The notes beneath the pieces were generated by a model that worked only from the letters and a program-made list of their open reading frames with translations, searched no databases and was not told where the DNA came from. Made by a program: the position numbers and the translations under genes. Positions 1 through 6,032 of a stretch of DNA of 8,145 bases are shown here, piece by piece. The DNA is from an uncultured Ignavibacteriota bacterium (GTDB lineage Bacteria; Bacteroidota; Ignavibacteria; UBA10030; UBA8401). The stretch lies in NCBI GenBank assembly GCA_903907305.1, contig CAIVNT010000470.1, positions 1-8,145 of the forward strand, given 5' to 3'. Position 1 is the stretch's first letter. Each line of letters opens with the position of its first letter.

Positions 1-564
1 AATGGATTTACTTCGGTCATCCAAAAATTGAACGACTCAACGCTGTTAACAACAAAGACCAATCTTGCATCGGAACAATCAAAAGGTTTTGAACTGGTAA
101 TGTCCGGCACTGTCGGTCAGATATTCTCCACCAATATCAGCGCGAATGTCTTTTCCGAGGAGATCGATGCGTCCAATCTGGGATTCAGCAGCAGAAAGTC
201 CACCATTACCTGGAGCACTACTCTCAGCGGGAATATATCGCTTCCGACATCCACGATGGTGCAGATGAATTCGAATTACCGCTCATCGCACCTGACGCCG
301 CAAGGGGAGATTCCGGCGGCATATGTCGTGAATCTTGGAGTGCGGCAGGAATTGTTCAACGACCAGCTCTCCATGATCTTCACTGTCTCTGATATATTTC
401 GGACGCTGAACAGGAAAATGAGTGTCAATACTTCCTGGCTGAGCGAATCGATGGTCACCGTCCGTGACTCGCGGATCATGTATCTCGGATTCACATACCA
501 TTTCGGGACACAGGCAAAAAAGAAATCGGAAGAGAAGTCCCTGCAGTATGATAACGGATTATAA
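1..564 (+). CDS. Outer-membrane beta-barrel protein, TonB-receptor-like (C-terminal fragment)
   Basis: This is the 3' end of a longer gene. The reading frame is open from base 1 (N-G-F-T-S-V-I-Q-K...), so the true start lies outside the window; a TTG at base 28 is internal. The 187 visible residues alternate polar and hydrophobic positions in repeated 9-12 residue strands ending in aromatics. They contain the late-barrel signature VSDIF and finish with a last strand LGFTYHFG, followed by a lysine/glutamate-rich tail (KKKSEEK). That layout is typical of the outer membrane beta-barrel family (PF14905) common in Bacteroidota, whose members resemble TonB-dependent receptors with a plug domain. 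The substrate cannot be told from the barrel end. Only 41 bases separate it from the hydrolase gene, so they may be cotranscribed. The family call is fairly sure; a role in uptake is an inference. Confidence 0.8.
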   Translation, partial: NGFTSVIQKLNDSTLLTTKTNLASEQSKGFELVMSGTVGQIFSTNISANVFSEEIDASNLGFSSRKSTITWSTTLSGNISLPTSTMVQMNSNYRSSHLTPQGEIPAAYVVNLGVRQELFNDQLSMIFTVSDIFRTLNRKMSVNTSWLSESMVTVRDSRIMYLGFTYHFGTQAKKKSEEKSLQYDNGL

Positions 565-586
565 AGAGATTTTTTTTACAAAAATG

Positions 587-594
587 AAAGGAGG
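587..594 (+). promoter_or_regulatory. Strong Shine-Dalgarno for the hydrolase gene
   Basis: AAAGGAGG is an almost ideal ribosome binding site. It ends 11 bases before GTG 606 and 17 bases before the in-frame ATG 612, so the spacing favours the GTG start. ATG 584 is out of frame. A run of eight T (570-577) precedes it without a convincing stem, so no terminator is claimed here. Confidence 0.6.
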
Positions 595-605
595 GAGTCC
601 GGGGA

Positions 606-1754
606 GTGTTAATGTTCATTCTTGCTCTTATCGTATTTGCCGCTTCGCTCTGCATCTTTTTCGATCTGCGGTACACGTTCCTCTGGAAGGTCTCCATCGG
701 TGCAACGGAATACGGGCACTGGTTCTTTCTGATTCCATTCTTTCTTGTGTTGTTGTGCCGCTTCAATACTCCGCTCGCTGCGATAACATCGGCGATCTCT
801 CTCCTCACGGTCGCTCTGCTGTTGTTCCCCTCATTTTCTGCATTCACCGTCAGCCGTTCGCTGCCGGACCGGCTGGAGCGTGCATTTGGGAAAAATGAGC
901 AACGGATAAATTTAGAGAAACCATTCGTGTGGAAAGAACTTTGGCTTGGATCTTCATTTCTCATGACAGAGCCTGTCCGTGAAGTATATTCGATGAACGG
1001 CGGAGAGGAACAGTATCTGCAGTTCTTCCGGTCTGTTTCCGGAAAACCATCGCCGTGCGTCATCGTCATCCACACAGGCGGATGGGACAGCGGAAGTCCG
1101 GATGAATTTGAAACAATGAATCAGTATCTCGCATCACGCGGATATGCGGTTGCCGCCATCTCATACCGTTTTGCACCGAAATGGAAATGGCCGGCGCAGA
1201 AAGAGGACGTGCTTGCGGCGATTTCATTTTTGAAGACCAACGCGGCAAGACTCGGCATAGATCCATCGCAACTCGCTCTCTACGGCCGTTCCGCCGGAGG
1301 ACAGATCGCAGAAGCGACGGCATATTCCGTGAACGATCCTGTGGTAAAAGGATGCATCGCATTCTACGCACCGGCGGATATGAATTTTGCATATGAGCAT
1401 TTAAGTATTGAGTCCGATATTTTGGATTCACGCACTCTGCTTCAGAATTATCTCGGCGGATCACAATCCGAAGTTCGGACAAATTACGATGATGCATCAT
1501 CCTATGATTATGTTTCATCGGCAACACCTCCCACATTGCTGATTCACGGAGCGAAAGATCCGCTCACATGGTACCGGCAGAGCGAACGGCTGGAAAAAAA
1601 ATTAACAGAAAACTCCATCCCCCATCTCTACGTAGAACTGCCCTGGGGAACACACGCGTTCGATTATAATTTCAACGGACCGGGAGGACAGATCAGCCGT
1701 TATGCGGTGGAGTGGTTCTTAGCGTCTCTCTTTAAGACAACTTCAGGCATTTAA
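606..1754 (+). CDS. Membrane-anchored alpha/beta hydrolase (BD-FAE/HSL-like esterase)
   Basis: A 382-residue serine hydrolase with a membrane-anchoring N-terminus. Three hydrophobic segments (about residues 2-19, 38-51 and 56-76) come first, followed by a soluble alpha/beta-hydrolase domain from about residue 150 to the end. The oxyanion-hole motif is HTGGW (156-160), a variant of the HGGGW of the HSL and BD-FAE families. The nucleophile elbow is GRSAG (227-231, Ser229). The acid is probably Asp318 in HGAKDP and the base His350 in GTHAFD, so the triad is complete. YRFAP (187-191) is also usual in this group. Such enzymes cleave small ester substrates; the actual substrate is unknown. Which side of the membrane the catalytic domain faces cannot be settled from the charges. 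Start chosen as GTG 606 by ribosome-site spacing; ATG 612 would remove only two residues. Confidence 0.88.
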   Translation: MLMFILALIVFAASLCIFFDLRYTFLWKVSIGATEYGHWFFLIPFFLVLLCRFNTPLAAITSAISLLTVALLLFPSFSAFTVSRSLPDRLERAFGKNEQRINLEKPFVWKELWLGSSFLMTEPVREVYSMNGGEEQYLQFFRSVSGKPSPCVIVIHTGGWDSGSPDEFETMNQYLASRGYAVAAISYRFAPKWKWPAQKEDVLAAISFLKTNAARLGIDPSQLALYGRSAGGQIAEATAYSVNDPVVKGCIAFYAPADMNFAYEHLSIESDILDSRTLLQNYLGGSQSEVRTNYDDASSYDYVSSATPPTLLIHGAKDPLTWYRQSERLEKKLTENSIPHLYVELPWGTHAFDYNFNGPGGQISRYAVEWFLASLFKTTSGI

Positions 1755-1788
1755 ACACCATCCAGGTCTTAAAGATCTGGATGGTGTT
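1754..1788. repeat. Intergenic palindrome, possible terminator (copy 1 of 2)
   Basis: A 15-bp stem with one G-U wobble and a 5-base loop (TTAAA). The outer arms AACACCATCCAG and CTGGATGGTGTT are perfect complements. It begins on the last base of the hydrolase stop codon. No U-tract follows directly (GATATGGAAAAG), so it is not a textbook intrinsic terminator, but its position between two transcription units suggests termination or mRNA 3'-end protection. It aligns without gaps to the palindrome at 6033-6061 and its flanks: same length, same GGTCTT centre, and differing arm bases changed on both sides. Confidence 0.7.
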
Positions 1789-1807
1789 GATATGGAAAAG
1801 ACAAATC

Positions 1808-1825
1808 TTTATAATTTCTTTACAC
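1808..1825 (+). promoter_or_regulatory. Candidate KdpE operator: TTTATA-N5-TTTACA direct repeat
   Basis: TTTATA (1808-1813) and TTTACA (1819-1824) form a direct repeat with an 11-bp period, the arrangement bound by tandem OmpR-family regulator dimers. The T-rich KdpE site of the E. coli kdpFABC promoter, as I remember it, contains the same two hexamers with the same 5-base spacer. The repeat lies about 90 bases upstream of the transporter gene, which is followed by KdpD- and KdpE-like genes. What is seen is the repeat and its context; binding by the encoded KdpE is inferred. Confidence 0.5.
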
Positions 1826-1847
1826 TTTCTCCCCCTTCTTTTATATC
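1819..1847 (+). promoter_or_regulatory. Candidate sigma-70-like promoter of the potassium operon
   Basis: TTTACA (1819-1824, five of six to TTGACA), a 17-bp spacer and TATATC (1842-1847, four of six to TATAAT) give a plausible promoter with a leader of about 60 bases before ATG 1915. The -35 would coincide with the second half of the KdpE-like repeat, so the two readings compete unless KdpE acts from within the -35. TATGTG (1863-1868) is another weak -10 candidate, farther from the repeat. The primary sigma factors of Bacteroidota prefer a different -10 (TAnnTTTG), which I do not see clearly here. Low certainty. Confidence 0.3.
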
Positions 1848-1863
1848 CGTTCTATTTTTCTTT

Positions 1864-1916
1864 ATGTGAACATTCGGCAGATTGACATTGTCAATTTGAA
1901 AGAAATGTGATCACAT
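1864..1916. promoter_or_regulatory. Cluster of short inverted repeats before the transporter start
   Basis: Three symmetric elements lie in 53 bases. ATGTGAACAT (1864-1873) is an imperfect palindrome. TTGACA-T-TGTCAA (1882-1894) has perfect 6-base arms. ATGTGATCACAT (1905-1916) is a perfect 12-base palindrome running into the start codon at 1915. The ATGTGA half occurs twice, 41 bases apart, close to four helical turns. This could be operators for a repressor or small hairpins controlling translation. No regulator is identified and short palindromes also arise by chance. Confidence 0.3.
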
Positions 1917-3765
1917 GTTAACGCAGCAGTTCTTCATCACCCTTCTCCTTAATTTTCTTGTCATCGGAACGTTCGGCTATTTGCTGACCAAGAAAGATCT
2001 TCTTTCCTATTTCTCCGGCGGAAAATGGTGGTTGACGTGGCTCTCCATCGGCATCATCACGCTGATGGATGAACTGACGTCGATCTTCTACGCGCCGAGC
2101 GAAGCGTTCCGCGTGATCGGCCTGAATGCGATCGCATTTCTTATACTCACATCCATCCTGATCCGGTTCCTGTCGCTGCGGATGATCGAGATTGCGGAGA
2201 TCCTTGAGGTGAACGGGATCAGAGGAGGAGGGGTCTATTCATTCTCGTATCTGGTGCTCGGTCCGACCGTATCATTCATTGCCGTTGCTTCGATCATTGT
2301 GGACTATGTGCTGACCGCATGCCTCTCTACAGTGAGCGCCATCGAGAACGGTATGTCGTTCTTTCCGATGTCCGATCTTGCAAAGTTCTTGTTCGAGGTC
2401 GGCATTGTTTGGCTGATCGCCGGACTGAATATCCTCGGCATCAAAGAGAATGCGAAGCTCACCTTCGGTATCTTCATCGTTGCGGCGATCATCCTTATCA
2501 ACCTGCTGTTCGCAGGGATGTATCACGCGGATGTCGCATCGGTGCATACAATGGGAAAGAGTTTTACCGATATCGGCGGCACACTGTTGACGGGGAACTG
2601 GTTCAACGGTTACTTCTTTGTGATCGTCGGTGTCTCCAGCTGCATCCTCGCATATTCCGGGATCGAATCCGTAGTGCAGACGGCGAGTCTGGTGAAATCC
2701 TGGAAAGAGATCAAGAAAGCGTACACATTTCTTGCGTGGACTGTGGGATTGTTCACGCCTGTGCTTGCGGCGGTCGTCCTTTCGTCGAACATCAATATTT
2801 CACATCACGAAACTGACCTGATCACACAGTTCGCGAAACACGTCGGAGGAATACCGTTCGGTTACATCGTTGGGATCCTTGCCAGCGTGCTACTGATGAT
2901 GGCGGTGAATACGGCCTATGTTGCCTCCAGCGAATTGATGGAACGTGTGGCGCATCATTATGGATTCCATTGGATTATCAAGACGAACAGGCGGCAGTCG
3001 CTATACAGACTTCATATTGCCAATGCGATGTTCTATACATTCATCATCTATCTTACCGGCGGAAATCAAACGATCCTTGCGGAGATGTACGCTATTGGAC
3101 TTCTTGCCAGCTTCACGATCAACATGGGAAGTCTGCTGCTCTATCGGTACAAGATCGGTACGAAAGAATCGCTGGAGTATAATACGTCCCGGATCGGCAC
3201 CCTGTTCATCTTTTTGATCATGCTGAGCTGTTTCCTGTATCTGGGATATCATAAACCGTACGGCACCATCATGTGGTCCACTGTTACGGCACTCTTCCTA
3301 TTTGTGGGACTGAAATATGCGGAAAAATGGGCGCCGGAGAAGAAAGAGATCCAGCAGACCGATTCGCCCATGCAGATGGTCTTTCATCTTGGTGAGACAG
3401 ATGCGGAATCGGTGCACGTCTATTTCCGTCGTCCCAAAGAACACGGACACCGGATTGTCAATCAGGAGTCGGTCTATATCAGTCTCTACCATCCGCGTCA
3501 GGGAATTCCGGAGAAGATCTCGGAGAATCATTTCCGATTTGCGTACCAGGGAAAGACGCTCTTCCAGGCGATCACAGAGATCCTCTATGCGCTGCAGTAC
3601 GAACTTCCACACAAGAAGATCATCGTCCATTTGGGATGGCCGACGTCGTCATGGCTGGACCGTTTGTCGACAGGTGTGATGATCTTCAGTCTGACCCATC
3701 TTCCGAAATATTTTCCGAGGCTGAGTTTCGTGCTGGAGTACCACGGCGGTGAACACACGCACTGA
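1915..3765 (+). CDS. KimA-like potassium transporter (APC superfamily permease)
   Basis: A 616-residue membrane protein with about 12-13 hydrophobic helices over residues 5-470 and a soluble C-terminal domain of about 145 residues. The APC fold is shown by RGGGVYSF (103-110). Residues that bind K+ in B. subtilis KimA (numbering from memory) are kept at matching spacing: Asp52 and Tyr59 (KimA D36, Y43), Asp130-Tyr131, Thr134 and Ser138 (D117-Y118, T121, S125), Ser248 and Glu251 (T230, E233) and Tyr392 (Y377). The likely role is proton-coupled K+ uptake across the inner membrane. The cytosolic tail parallels the dimerising tail of KimA, although its sequence is divergent. Residues 5-24 form an extra hydrophobic segment that KimA does not appear to have. 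It is followed after 57 bases by KdpD/KdpE-like genes, which supports K+ over amino acids. A generic amino acid permease is the alternative. ATG 1915 has only a weak purine stretch (1898-1903) upstream. Confidence 0.72.
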   Translation: MLTQQFFITLLLNFLVIGTFGYLLTKKDLLSYFSGGKWWLTWLSIGIITLMDELTSIFYAPSEAFRVIGLNAIAFLILTSILIRFLSLRMIEIAEILEVNGIRGGGVYSFSYLVLGPTVSFIAVASIIVDYVLTACLSTVSAIENGMSFFPMSDLAKFLFEVGIVWLIAGLNILGIKENAKLTFGIFIVAAIILINLLFAGMYHADVASVHTMGKSFTDIGGTLLTGNWFNGYFFVIVGVSSCILAYSGIESVVQTASLVKSWKEIKKAYTFLAWTVGLFTPVLAAVVLSSNINISHHETDLITQFAKHVGGIPFGYIVGILASVLLMMAVNTAYVASSELMERVAHHYGFHWIIKTNRRQSLYRLHIANAMFYTFIIYLTGGNQTILAEMYAIGLLASFTINMGSLLLYRYKIGTKESLEYNTSRIGTLFIFLIMLSCFLYLGYHKPYGTIMWSTVTALFLFVGLKYAEKWAPEKKEIQQTDSPMQMVFHLGETDAESVHVYFRRPKEHGHRIVNQESVYISLYHPRQGIPEKISENHFRFAYQGKTLFQAITEILYALQYELPHKKIIVHLGWPTSSWLDRLSTGVMIFSLTHLPKYFPRLSFVLEYHGGEHTH

Positions 3766-3822
3766 ACAAAACAGGTCGAATAGAGAAGAATCTTGTTCGA
3801 TGAAATGGTATATTTCTAAGCG

Positions 3823-5307
3823 ATGGAAAACAATCACCGTATATCCTCTTCCGCACGGAGTTTACTCCGTGAATATATCATATCATCCGGAGTGGTCCTT
3901 GGTGTTTCAGTCGTTTCCTATCAGTTCGCGGGGCATGTCGGTTACCAGGCTGTTTCGTTGTTCCTCCTTTTTGCTGTTGCACTTCTTTCCCTCTCCCTAT
4001 CCGTTGGACCGGTCGTTCTTGCGGCCGCGCTCAGCGCACTGATCTGGAATTATTTCTTTATCCCGCCTCATTTTACCTTTGCCATCGGAAGTCCTCAGGA
4101 TGCATTGCTGTTCATCGCGTATTTTGTTATTGCGGCAATAACGGGAATACTTACGACCCGTATCCGAATGCGGGAAAAGAACGCACGATCGTTGTATTCC
4201 ATGACAAAGGATATCATACACGCAAAGACACTTGATGATGTTGCCAGATTAGCAGTGAAGAATATCCGCACAGTATTCGAGTGCGATGTTCTGCTCTTTC
4301 TCAGTTCCATTGACGGCGAACTTAATCCGGAGCCGCACGAAGCGAGTACGCTGCGGTCCGATAAAAAAGAATTCAGCGTCGCATCCTGGGTGTATTGGAA
4401 CGAAAAGAAAGCGGGGAGGAATGTTGACACATTCCCGTTTGTCAATTGTACATACTATCCCATTTCAGGTCCGCGCTATCCTCTTGGAGTTATTGGGATA
4501 CGGCTTCGGGGTCTTCGGCCTATCGATCCTGCGCGCGAGGCATTGTTCCAAAATTTTATTGAACAGATTGCCTCAGCATTGGAACGGGAACAACTGCACG
4601 AGTTGACGAGACGAGCAGTTGTATCGGAAGAGTCCGAAAAATTATACCGCACATTATTCAGTTCATTGTCCCACGAACTTCGGACTCCCATAGCGGCTAT
4701 TATGGGGGGAGCAGACAGTCTAAGTAAAAGAATTCCTTCTGAGGAATTGGAGGAGATCCACACCGCGGCGGACCGTCTGAACCGTCTGGTAGAGAATTTG
4801 CTCGATATGACGCGCCTCGAATCCGGTCAACTCGCACCGAGACTCGATTGGTGCGACGTGAACGATCTGCTGCGCACATCCGCACAGAAAATAAAGAAGG
4901 AACTCGCCGCACATATTGTTGTGATCGATGTTCCCGAATCGACACCCTTCATCAGACTGGATTTTGGTTTAATGGAACAAGTCTTCAGTAACCTGTTATA
5001 CAATGCATCACTCTATACTCCGCCAGGAAGCACGATCACGATAACGGCGAAGATGGAGAAAAGGAATTGTATCTTTACCGTTGAGGATAACGGCCCCGGT
5101 TTTCCGATGGATGCATTGCAGCATCTGTTCAATAAATTTTATCGCGTCCCCGGATCGCGCACCGGCGGCACGGGACTGGGGTTATCCATTGTGAAAGGAT
5201 ATGTTGAGGCGCATAAAGGAACGATCAGCGCCGCCAACAGAATTTTAGGGGGAGCGGAATTCGTTATTTCCATCCCGACTGAAACACATTCAACAACGCT
5301 ATCATGA
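3823..5307 (+). CDS. KdpD-like sensor histidine kinase lacking the N-terminal KdpD/Usp domains
   Basis: A 494-residue membrane kinase. Residues 17-112 form the four-helix DUF4118 region of KdpD, with the characteristic IPPHFTF (80-86). A GAF-like region follows (about 125-255). The kinase core has the H-box SHELRTP with phospho-acceptor His284, the N-box centred on Asn394 (NLLYNASLYTPP), DNGPG (422-426) and GGTGLGLS (448-455). E. coli KdpD is close to 900 residues; the cytoplasmic Walker-type KdpD domain and Usp domain are absent here. The loss is real and not a wrong start, because an in-frame TAA sits at 3817-3819, just before ATG 3823. K+ or ionic signals are therefore presumably read by the membrane and GAF parts. 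It lies 57 bases after the transporter, overlaps the regulator gene by 4 bp and should phosphorylate that regulator. Confidence 0.9.
   Translation: MENNHRISSSARSLLREYIISSGVVLGVSVVSYQFAGHVGYQAVSLFLLFAVALLSLSLSVGPVVLAAALSALIWNYFFIPPHFTFAIGSPQDALLFIAYFVIAAITGILTTRIRMREKNARSLYSMTKDIIHAKTLDDVARLAVKNIRTVFECDVLLFLSSIDGELNPEPHEASTLRSDKKEFSVASWVYWNEKKAGRNVDTFPFVNCTYYPISGPRYPLGVIGIRLRGLRPIDPAREALFQNFIEQIASALEREQLHELTRRAVVSEESEKLYRTLFSSLSHELRTPIAAIMGGADSLSKRIPSEELEEIHTAADRLNRLVENLLDMTRLESGQLAPRLDWCDVNDLLRTSAQKIKKELAAHIVVIDVPESTPFIRLDFGLMEQVFSNLLYNASLYTPPGSTITITAKMEKRNCIFTVEDNGPGFPMDALQHLFNKFYRVPGSRTGGTGLGLSIVKGYVEAHKGTISAANRILGGAEFVISIPTETHSTTLS
3854..3871 (+). other. Hairpin near the 5' end of the kinase coding region
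   Basis: CACGGAG and CTCCGTG form a perfect 7-bp stem around a TTTA loop, 31 bases after the kinase start codon. A second CGGAGT about 30 bases downstream (CCGGAGTGG) could pair with the same ACTCCG arm as an alternative. In mRNA this might tune kinase translation relative to the transporter. It may equally be a by-product of the coding sequence. Confidence 0.3.
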
Positions 5308-6002
5308 CCATGGGAAAAGAACCTTCTATACTGATCATCGATGACGAAGAGCAGATGCGCCGTCTTCTCAGGAATACACTTGAGAACGAAGGATATAAAG
5401 TAACGCTGGCAGAGAATGGAGCAGAGGCAGTGCGGATCGCGGAGTCATCACGCTTCGATCTGGCCATTCTCGATCTCGGTCTGCCGGATATGGACGGCAT
5501 TGATGTCCTGAAAAAATTACGAACGTGGATCCGGTATCCCATCATCATTTTGTCCGCCAGGACCGATGAGAAGGATATCATCTCCGCTCTGGATGCCGGC
5601 GCGAATGATTATCTCTCCAAACCGTTCCGCAGCGGCGAACTGATCGCCCGCGTAAGAACAGCGCTCCGCATCTTCAATTCTATCGATCAGACATCGGCGA
5701 AATTCTCGTTCGGTCCCGTCATCGTGGATCTTGAAGCGCACACCGTAACAAAGCATAATGAACCGGTGAAACTCACTCCGACGGAGTTTTCTCTGCTTGC
5801 ATTGTTCGTCCGCAATGCCGGCAAAGTACTCACGCACGCCTATCTTCTGCAGCAGGTGTGGGGTCCGAAATACGACGGGGAATCGCAGTATACCCGAGTG
5901 TATATCGGCCAGCTCCGCAAAAAACTGGAACACGATCCAAACAATCCGAAGTATTTCGTGACGGAGTCGGGGATAGGATACCGTTTATCGGTTGAAGAAT
6001 AA
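5304..6002 (+). CDS. kdpE: KdpE-like response regulator, OmpR/PhoB family
   Basis: A 232-residue two-component response regulator. The receiver domain (residues 8-120) has the acidic pair Asp13-Asp14, phospho-acceptor Asp57 in LAILDLGLPD, the switch residue Ser84 in ILSAR and Lys106 in YLSKPF. The C-terminal winged helix (about 135-230) contains LTPTEFSLL, GKVLTHAYLLQQVWGP and the final ESGIGYR wing. DLGLPD, ILSAR, ALDAGANDYLSKPF and QVWGPK closely follow E. coli KdpE, which makes this more specific than a generic OmpR call. ATG 5304 overlaps the kinase stop as ATGA, indicating translational coupling; an in-frame ATG at 5310 would shorten it by two residues. Likely role: phosphorylated by the upstream kinase, it activates the K+ transporter operon, probably through the TTTATA/TTTACA repeat. 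Confidence 0.9.
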   Translation: MTMGKEPSILIIDDEEQMRRLLRNTLENEGYKVTLAENGAEAVRIAESSRFDLAILDLGLPDMDGIDVLKKLRTWIRYPIIILSARTDEKDIISALDAGANDYLSKPFRSGELIARVRTALRIFNSIDQTSAKFSFGPVIVDLEAHTVTKHNEPVKLTPTEFSLLALFVRNAGKVLTHAYLLQQVWGPKYDGESQYTRVYIGQLRKKLEHDPNNPKYFVTESGIGYRLSVEE

Positions 6003-6012
6003 CTTCAACCGA
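5988..6012. terminator. Hairpin spanning the response-regulator stop codon
   Basis: TCGGTTGAAG and CTTCAACCGA form a perfect 10-bp stem with loop AATAA, which contains the TAA stop. No U-tract follows, so it is at most part of a compound terminator together with the palindrome 20 bases downstream. It could also protect the 3' end of the operon mRNA. Confidence 0.5.
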
Positions 6013-6032
6013 ACAACCCTTGAATTTTATAC

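Noticed and set aside
570..577. Run of eight T as an intrinsic terminator after the barrel gene
   Set aside because: No stable GC-rich stem precedes it, and the next gene follows within 41 bases with a strong ribosome site.
557..579. Second KdpE-like site (TTATAA and TTTACA) before the hydrolase
   Set aside because: The two hexamers are not at the 11-bp period and the first overlaps the coding end of the barrel gene; the resemblance is just AT-richness.
491..1075. 194-residue open frame on the minus strand
   Set aside because: It lies opposite the hydrolase, which has clear catalytic motifs. The translation has no recognisable domain and is rich in the Arg/Ser typical of shadow frames.
1789..1914. 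Possible c-di-AMP (ydaO/kimA) riboswitch before the KimA-like gene
   Set aside because: The region is only 126 bases and pyrimidine-rich. I see none of the conserved blocks or the pseudo-symmetric multi-stem fold of that riboswitch class.
1905..1916. ATGTGATCACAT as a CRP/FNR site
   Set aside because: CRP sites need about six bases between TGTGA and TCACA, and here there are none; the FNR consensus also does not fit. Kept only as an unassigned palindrome.
2319..2816. 165-residue open frame inside the transporter gene
   Set aside because: It is in another frame of a well-supported membrane protein gene, with an Arg/Cys/His-rich composition and no family resemblance.
5517..5933. 138-residue minus-strand frame opposite the response regulator
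   Set aside because: The + strand frame carries every diagnostic KdpE residue; the reverse frame is a codon-bias shadow.
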